Origin: Paraburkholderia sp. SOS3
GTDB taxonomy: Bacteria > Pseudomonadota > Gammaproteobacteria > Burkholderiales > Burkholderiaceae
Direction of reading: 5' to 3'
NCBI RefSeq assembly: GCF_001922345.1
Contig: NZ_CP018812.1
Location: forward strand, 2,790,001-2,854,000
Length of the DNA: 64,000 bases
Part shown: piece after piece, positions 59,453 through 64,000 of the stretch
How positions within the stretch are numbered: position 1 is the first letter of the stretch
Layout: each line of letters starts with the position of its first letter
Position numbers and translations under genes: made by a program
The notes under the pieces: model-generated
Seen by the model: only the letters and a program-made list of their open reading frames with translations
The model's database searches: none
What the model was told of the DNA's origin: nothing

Positions 59453-60979
59453 CTAGTCCGCTTCGAACTGCTTTGGAAAAAGGATGCCCTCCGAGACGCG
59501 GCTTCCCGGTTCGACGCCCGCTCCCCAAGGCACATTCCAGCCCGGCTCGGCGGAAGCGCCAAGCAAAAGTCGCAACTCGCGCATCTTGCCTGGCATCACT
59601 GGAGCCAACAGATCGGACACGCTGTAAAGCGCCTCGAGCAGCGTATAGAGCACCGTACTCAACCGATCGGATGTCTCTGCACTCCTCGCCAGCAGCCATG
59701 GCGCGCTGCTCGCTACGTAGCCGTTAAGCTGGCTCACGAAATCCATGACCTGTTCCGCTGCGCGGCCCACTTTCATCTCTTCCACCAAGGACAGAACGAT
59801 GCCCGGCAACTGCCCGGCCCTGTCGATGATGGCTGTTTCAGCCTCGCCATAAATGCGAGGTACCGGAACCATACCGTTGCGGTACTTCGTCACCATGGCC
59901 AGGGTGCGCGCTGCGAGGTTGCCAAGATCGTCGGCGAGGTCGCGGCTTAGCCGCTGCTCGATCACCGCATTGCTCACTATGCCGTCGAAGCCAAAGCTGA
60001 CTTCGCGGATCAGCGTGTAGCGCAGCGTATCGACGCCGTATCTGTGCGCCGCTTCGAGCGGATCGACCCCGTTGCCAAGCGATTTGCTCATCTTGCGGCC
60101 ATCGGCGCCAAGCAGGTGTCCGGAAACGTGCAGACGCGCATACGGCACGATTCCCAATGCGTGCGTCATGCCAAGCCAGAAAAGCGTATGCGTGCGCAGT
60201 ATGTCTTTTCCGATCACGTGCCGCACCGATGGCCAATAGTCGGCAAACGCGCGCTGGTCGGGGTAACCCAACGGCGAAACATAGCCAAGCAAAGCGTCGA
60301 ACCAGACATAGGTAACGTGCCCCGCATCCCAGGGAATGGGAATTCCCCAATCGAGGCGATCCTTGGGACGCGAGATGCTGAGGTCGCCTATCGGCTCGTC
60401 GAGAAGCTTGAGCACCTCGTTGCGATATCGCGTGGGCTGGATCAGATCCGGCCTGTCGAGAAGCAACTGGCGCATCCATTCGCGGTGCGCCTCCATGCGG
60501 AAGAAATAGTTGGGTTCGCGGCGCAATACCGGCGGTTCCTTGTCTTCCGGAAGCTTGCCGTCCACCAGTTCCTTGTCTGTGACAAACCGTTCCTGCCCGA
60601 CCGAGTAAAGGCCCTCATAGTCGGCAAGGTAGATTTCGCCGGCATCGCAAAGACGCGTGAGGCACTCGGACACGACCCGGGCATGCGCAGGCGCCGTGGT
60701 ACGAACGAACAGATCGGGCGCCACCGCGAGGCGCCGCCACGCGTCTTCGAACGCTCTTGCGTGGCGTTCGGCGAACGCATGCGGAGCTTCACCGGCCTGC
60801 AGCGCCGCTTTGGCAATCTTTTCACCATGCTCGTCGGCGCCGGTAAGCATCAGTACCTGGTGGCCGGCCGCGCGCAGGTAGCGCGCCATGATGTCCGCAT
60901 GGATGCTCGCGTAGGCGTGACCGAGATGAGGCCGGTCATTCACGTAGTAAATTGGCGTCGTGATGTATCGATAGCTCAT
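59453..60979 (-). CDS. metG: Short methionyl-tRNA synthetase, zinc-cysteine-free paralogue
   Basis: A 508-residue class I synthetase. The HIGH-like motif is HLGH (residues 18-21), the KMSKS motif is at 296-300, and the anticodon helix bundle follows. It lacks the C-terminal tRNA-binding domain of the about 700-residue enzyme usual in this bacterial group. In the zinc-knuckle region (YEGLYSVGQERF...LVDGKLPEDKEPPVLRREPNYFF, about 121-160) all four cysteines are missing; the protein has only Cys106 and Cys111. It should charge tRNA-Met with methionine. It is likely a second copy beside a housekeeping enzyme elsewhere. A strong terminator lies just upstream. Confidence 0.9.
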   Translation of the reverse strand: MSYRYITTPIYYVNDRPHLGHAYASIHADIMARYLRAAGHQVLMLTGADEHGEKIAKAALQAGEAPHAFAERHARAFEDAWRRLAVAPDLFVRTTAPAHARVVSECLTRLCDAGEIYLADYEGLYSVGQERFVTDKELVDGKLPEDKEPPVLRREPNYFFRMEAHREWMRQLLLDRPDLIQPTRYRNEVLKLLDEPIGDLSISRPKDRLDWGIPIPWDAGHVTYVWFDALLGYVSPLGYPDQRAFADYWPSVRHVIGKDILRTHTLFWLGMTHALGIVPYARLHVSGHLLGADGRKMSKSLGNGVDPLEAAHRYGVDTLRYTLIREVSFGFDGIVSNAVIEQRLSRDLADDLGNLAARTLAMVTKYRNGMVPVPRIYGEAETAIIDRAGQLPGIVLSLVEEMKVGRAAEQVMDFVSQLNGYVASSAPWLLARSAETSDRLSTVLYTLLEALYSVSDLLAPVMPGKMRELRLLLGASAEPGWNVPWGAGVEPGSRVSEGILFPKQFEAD

Positions 60980-60995
60980 TACCGTTCCAGAAAAC

Positions 60996-61024
60996 AAAAA
61001 AGGACGCCCGCGGCGTCCTTTTTT
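60996..61024. terminator. Intrinsic terminator directly upstream of metG
   Basis: An A-run and GGACGCC pair with GGCGTCC and a T-run around a CGC loop, working in either direction. It lies 17 bp before the metG start codon. It can end the GNAT transcript, but it then leaves no room for a metG promoter downstream of it. Confidence 0.85.
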
Positions 61025-61038
61025 AAAAGCAAAAGCCC

Positions 61039-61161
61039 TTAGCGCCCGGGAGGTGTCGTTCCGTGCGGCATATGCATCGACTGAGCGAAGGCTTTGAACA
61101 ACTGAATTTTCATTTGACCGAATACGATGGCGGACCGGAAGATCTTCCGTATGCGGTGCAT
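61039..61161 (-). CDS. Candidate 40-residue peptide between the GNAT gene and metG
   Basis: An ATG at 61161, eight bases after the GNAT stop, opens a 40-codon frame. The peptide is basic and amphipathic at first (MHRIRKIFRSAIVFGQMKIQ) and ends in SMHMPHGTTPPGR. It ends 15 bp before the terminator at 60996-61024. It contains five methionines, counting the start. It may be a real small protein or a leader peptide whose translation senses methionyl-tRNA. The ribosome site is weak. Confidence 0.35.
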   Translation of the reverse strand: MHRIRKIFRSAIVFGQMKIQLFKAFAQSMHMPHGTTPPGR

Positions 61162-61169
61162 CGTGCCAG

Positions 61170-61646
61170 CTAATCTAACGCGTGTCTAGCAGTGCCGTCG
61201 ATGCACTTGCACATGTAGACCCGGCGCAACCCTTTTTCCTCCACGCGATGCGTTTCGGCATAGCCTATACGCGTATACAGCGCGATATTTTCAACCATGG
61301 CCTCGTTCGTATAAAGCTTGATGAAACGGTAGCCCGCCTCGCGCGCCTTCTGCTCGGCAAAGGACAGCATCAATCGTCCTAAACCGGTACCTTGCGCTTC
61401 CGGCGCGACAGCCACGTTATCGAGCAGCAGCGCATCGCTCTGCGCGATGAGCACGAGGATGCCGGCCACTACACCATGCCGGCTTGCGACATGCATGCGG
61501 CCCTCGCGAATCAACGTCGCATAGTCGTCGAGCATGGGGCCGGGCTTGCGTCCAATTCGCGCGACGTATTGTTCATATGCAGTGCGGACGATGTGTTGAA
61601 CCGCCGCGAGATCGCTTTCCGTTGCTGGTCGAAGTTGCGCATTCAT
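61170..61646 (-). CDS. GNAT-family N-acetyltransferase
   Basis: A 158-residue acetyltransferase. The acetyl-CoA loop is VAPEAQGTGLGRLMLSF near 80-97 (Q-x-x-G-x-G/A). LRPATESDLAAVQHIVRTAYEQYVARIG at the start and the EKGLRRVYMCKCI end are typical of small-molecule or protein acetylating members. Substrate unknown. It lies 45 bp after the LysR gene and upstream of metG on the same strand. Confidence 0.82.
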   Translation of the reverse strand: MNAQLRPATESDLAAVQHIVRTAYEQYVARIGRKPGPMLDDYATLIREGRMHVASRHGVVAGILVLIAQSDALLLDNVAVAPEAQGTGLGRLMLSFAEQKAREAGYRFIKLYTNEAMVENIALYTRIGYAETHRVEEKGLRRVYMCKCIDGTARHALD

Positions 61647-61691
61647 AGGTCACGGGTTTGAGAGGTCGATCATGTCATTGAATGGCTGGGC

Positions 61692-62591
61692 TTACTGTGT
61701 CAAATCGGCCGCTGCGATCTCGATTATCCAGTCGACGAACGCTCTGATCGCCACTGTGACACGAGCTTGAGGATAGACAATGGAAACCGGCACCGGCGCG
61801 CATCGCGCGTGAGCGAGGACTTCCTTCAGCCGCCCGCTCCGCAGATACGCAGACACGGCGAATTCCGATAGCTGGATCAGCCCGAGGCCCTCCAGACCGC
61901 ACTGGACGTAAGCCTCCGTTTCGTTGACCGAAAAGCGGCTCGGCATCGTCATCGTCACGTCTTCGCCGTCCACCCTGAAGCGCCATTCCAGAGGGCGGCC
62001 CGTCGCATTCGATATGTAATTGATGGCCCGATGAGCGCCGAGCGCGGCCACGGAATCGGGCTCGCCATAACGCTTCAGATATCGCGGCGAGGCGCACGTC
62101 AACCAGGCAAGCTGACCGAGCCGGCGCGCAACGAGCGTCGAGTCCGCGAGCGCGCCGGTGCGAATCGCGCAATCGATGCCTTCGTAAATGAGATCCGACG
62201 GCCGGTCGCTGAGACCGAGCACGAGTTCGATGTCCGGGTAGCGGCTCTCGAATTCGTGCAACCGGGGCAATACGACCGAACGCCCGAGCACGCCCGGCAT
62301 ATCCACTCGAACCCGGCCGCGCGGTGTCGTAGCAGTGGCCGACAGCTGGCTCTCCGCATTCGCGACCTCCGCGAGGATGGTCTGGCACGACGCGAAATAT
62401 CGCGCACCCGCGTCGGTCAGACTCAGACTTCTCGTGCTTCTGCGCAGCAGCGGCGTGCCGAGATGCGCTTCCAGATGCTTGACGATCGTCGTAACCGTCG
62501 AACGGGGCATCGACAAGGTCTCGGCAGCCTTGCTGAAGCTTTGAGCCTCGACGACCCGCACGAAGGTGGTCATCGCCTGAAGTTTGTCCAT
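61692..62591 (-). CDS. LysR-family transcriptional regulator
   Basis: A 299-residue LysR protein. The winged helix is at residues 1-60 (MTTFVRVVEAQSFSKAAETL, MPRSTVTTIVKHLEAHLGTPLLRR) and the effector domain at about 90-290. It resembles the large group that controls single NAD(P)H-dependent oxidoreductase genes. It is divergent from the NmrA-like gene at 62857 across 265 bp, the usual layout of a LysR regulator and its target. Confidence 0.9.
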   Translation of the reverse strand: MDKLQAMTTFVRVVEAQSFSKAAETLSMPRSTVTTIVKHLEAHLGTPLLRRSTRSLSLTDAGARYFASCQTILAEVANAESQLSATATTPRGRVRVDMPGVLGRSVVLPRLHEFESRYPDIELVLGLSDRPSDLIYEGIDCAIRTGALADSTLVARRLGQLAWLTCASPRYLKRYGEPDSVAALGAHRAINYISNATGRPLEWRFRVDGEDVTMTMPSRFSVNETEAYVQCGLEGLGLIQLSEFAVSAYLRSGRLKEVLAHARCAPVPVSIVYPQARVTVAIRAFVDWIIEIAAADLTQ

Positions 62592-62856
62592 GAGTGGTCC
62601 GCGCGGCGAGTGAGTCCGCGCGTCTGGCCAATAACGGCGTCAATGTTACCAATCCGGCGCCGTGCGGCAGTTGCGGCGGCAGGGACCGGCAGACCGGTGC
62701 TGCCGCCATTGCCGTCGCTTTGTGTATTCACGTGCCGCGAACAATGCGCAGCACCGGCGCCCCTACACTGCGAGTCGTTCAAGGGCCGATCGTCCTCATC
62801 GGGTCGTGCGTTCCGAGGACTTTCCCGCAACGTTTATTTCCCCATGGGATACGCAT

Positions 62857-63798
62857 ATGCTGAACGACAACTCAATACTCGTGCTGGGCGCCGGCGAACT
62901 CGGCATGGCCATGCTGCGCAGTCTCTCCCGCCGTGCCAGGCACGCGGACAACGTATCGATCGCTGTGCTGCTTCGTCCATCGACGATATCGTCCGAGAAT
63001 CCAGTCAGACAGAAAAACGTCGACGAGCTGCGTGCCCTCGGTCTCGAACTCGTCGCGGGAGACGTCGCCACGCAAACGGGCGCCGAACTCGCGGCCATTT
63101 TCAGTCGGTTCGATACGGTTATTTCGTGTACCGGATTCGTGGGCGGTAGCGGTGTGCAGCGCAAGATCGCTCACGCGGCACTCGATGCCGGAGTCAAGCG
63201 GTACTTTCCGTGGCAATTCGGCGTCGACTATGACGTCATCGGCAGAGGCAGCGCACAGGATCTGTTCGACGAACAGCTCGATGTGCGCGACCTGCTTCGT
63301 GCGCAGTCGCGCACCGAATGGGTCATCGTCTCTACCGGCATGTTCACGAGCTTCCTGTTCGAGAAGTCGTTCGGTGTCGTCGATCTGGAGACCCGTACCG
63401 TGAACGCTTTGGGAAGCTGGAGCAACGCCGTTACCGTGACGACGGCCGACGACATTGCGTCGCTGACCGTCGAAGTTCTCTTCACCGAGCCGCGAATTGC
63501 GAACCAGGTCGTGCATATCGCCGGCGATACGGTCACGTATCGCGAGGTTGCGGATACGGTCGACAGGGTGCTCGGCGTCAAGGTCCGCCGCAACGAATGG
63601 ACGGTGCCTGAATTGAAGCGGCAGTTGGCCGAAGAGCCGCAAAACGGATTGCGAAAGTATCGTGTCGTGTTCGCGCAAGGGCGCGGCGTCGCGTGGGACA
63701 TGAACCAGACATTCAACGCGAAACGAAACATCGGAGTCTGTTCGCTCGAAGAGTGGCTCCGAAACAACCTGTCGGACGCACCGCTCGCCTCTGGCTAA
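62857..63798 (+). CDS. NmrA/isoflavone-reductase-like NAD(P)-binding oxidoreductase
   Basis: A 313-residue atypical short-chain reductase. The dinucleotide motif is LVLGAGELGMAML near residues 8-20. VISCTGFVGGSGVQRKIAHAALDAGVKRYFPWQFG and TEWVIVSTGMFTSFLF, in separate blocks, are as in fungal and bacterial aromatic-alcohol or isoflavone reductase-like proteins. It may reduce a small aromatic compound or act as a redox sensor; the substrate is unknown. The ATG at 62857 places the motif as in the family. It is probably controlled by the divergent LysR regulator. Confidence 0.78.
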   Translation: MLNDNSILVLGAGELGMAMLRSLSRRARHADNVSIAVLLRPSTISSENPVRQKNVDELRALGLELVAGDVATQTGAELAAIFSRFDTVISCTGFVGGSGVQRKIAHAALDAGVKRYFPWQFGVDYDVIGRGSAQDLFDEQLDVRDLLRAQSRTEWVIVSTGMFTSFLFEKSFGVVDLETRTVNALGSWSNAVTVTTADDIASLTVEVLFTEPRIANQVVHIAGDTVTYREVADTVDRVLGVKVRRNEWTVPELKRQLAEEPQNGLRKYRVVFAQGRGVAWDMNQTFNAKRNIGVCSLEEWLRNNLSDAPLASG

Positions 63799-64000
63799 CT
63801 CGCCGCCTAGGGCTGCGCTCGGCTGCGAGACATCGTTCACGTTTACGTCGGATCGCACCGGACCGACCGCTCGCGGCAATACTTCGCTTGCAAAAACCTT
63901 TCATCGCGCAGTCGATTGACCCGCGCGATGCGCGCGATCCAGCAAGAATTTCGTGCGTCTGCAACAATTGCGAAGTTCGAACCGCGCTGCTGTTTCGCAT
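63799..64000. other. Right-edge sequence without a supported gene
   Basis: These 202 bp hold no frame with convincing start, ribosome site or protein character. A minus-strand frame entering from the right edge is arginine-rich and overlaps the NmrA gene, so it is not accepted. Confidence 0.4.

Noticed and set aside
61021..61170. T-box riboswitch before metG
   Set aside because: The leader is only about 150 bp after the GNAT gene and I could not find the T-box core or a stem I specifier; a leader-peptide model is weaker but simpler.
63713..64000. Minus-strand frame at the right edge
   Set aside because: Arginine/serine-rich and overlapping the end of the NmrA-like gene; most likely a chance frame.
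1..64000. Mobile elements, phage genes, CRISPR arrays, tRNA or rRNA genes
   Set aside because: I looked for transposase or integrase proteins, regular spaced repeats and tRNA-like cloverleaf ends and found none that hold up.

Overview
The window is GC-rich and densely coded. It looks like chromosomal or chromid DNA of a Burkholderiaceae betaproteobacterium (Burkholderia, Paraburkholderia, Caballeronia or Trinickia type). The pointers are an OmpC-type porin, a DUF2917 protein, the layout phnF-DUF1045-phnN divergent from phnGHIJKLM, a PcaR/PcaF pair, and several large importer clusters. This is judged from protein character; no database search was possible. I see no rRNA, tRNA, insertion sequence, phage gene or CRISPR array.

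Region 1 (1-11980) holds the start of an acetoin operon (acoX-acoA-acoB, minus strand) divergent from its sigma-54 activator acoR. The spacer carries a near-consensus -24/-12 promoter and an upstream TGTCTCA/TGAGACA palindrome. Next come a WYL-domain regulator divergent from a monooxygenase-like gene over a TGACA-N5-TGTCA site, an APC permease with an N-terminal Gly-Ala-Ser repeat, small conserved proteins, and a pcaF thiolase divergent from an IclR (PcaR-like) regulator over paired operator-like repeats.

Region 2 (12015-24224) holds an M20 amidohydrolase and the carbon-phosphorus lyase locus: phnF-DUF1045-phnN on the minus strand and phnGHIJKLM on the plus strand, with a perfect 16-bp palindrome between them. 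No phosphonate importer is present. An orphan amino-acid-type binding protein and an AstE-like deacylase follow.

Region 3 (24225-32209) holds a porin with a TTG start and two mutually exclusive hairpins in its leader, a ketopantoate-reductase-like/enolase-superfamily/TetR set, and a tight row of thioredoxin-like, CcdA, ferritin-like and KAS III genes of unknown joint purpose.

Region 4 (32271-50985) is the most striking part. A minus-strand block encodes two complete ribose-type (CUT2) ABC importers around a polyol-type short-chain dehydrogenase and a two-part dihydroxyacetone-kinase-type kinase (DhaK/DhaL). A RpiB-family isomerase and a SorC-type regulator follow. A divergent block encodes a third CUT2 importer, a 3-hydroxyacyl-CoA/L-gulonate-dehydrogenase-like enzyme, a GntR/FCD regulator and an SMP-30 lactonase. 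A 17-bp motif close to GAACAWWTGATYRRTCR occurs at three control positions and ties the blocks together. The enzyme set fits a tetritol/tetrulose route (polyol to ketose to ketose phosphate to aldose phosphate), proposed here by analogy with the erythritol/threitol pathways of mycobacteria.

Region 5 (51116-64000) holds small proteins, a lipoprotein with an aspartic-protease-like motif, glycogen phosphorylase, a Tat-exported PhoX phosphatase behind a Pho box, and a membrane protein. It also holds a short, cysteine-poor methionyl-tRNA synthetase with an intrinsic terminator directly upstream, a GNAT acetyltransferase with a tiny following reading frame, and a LysR/NmrA-family pair.
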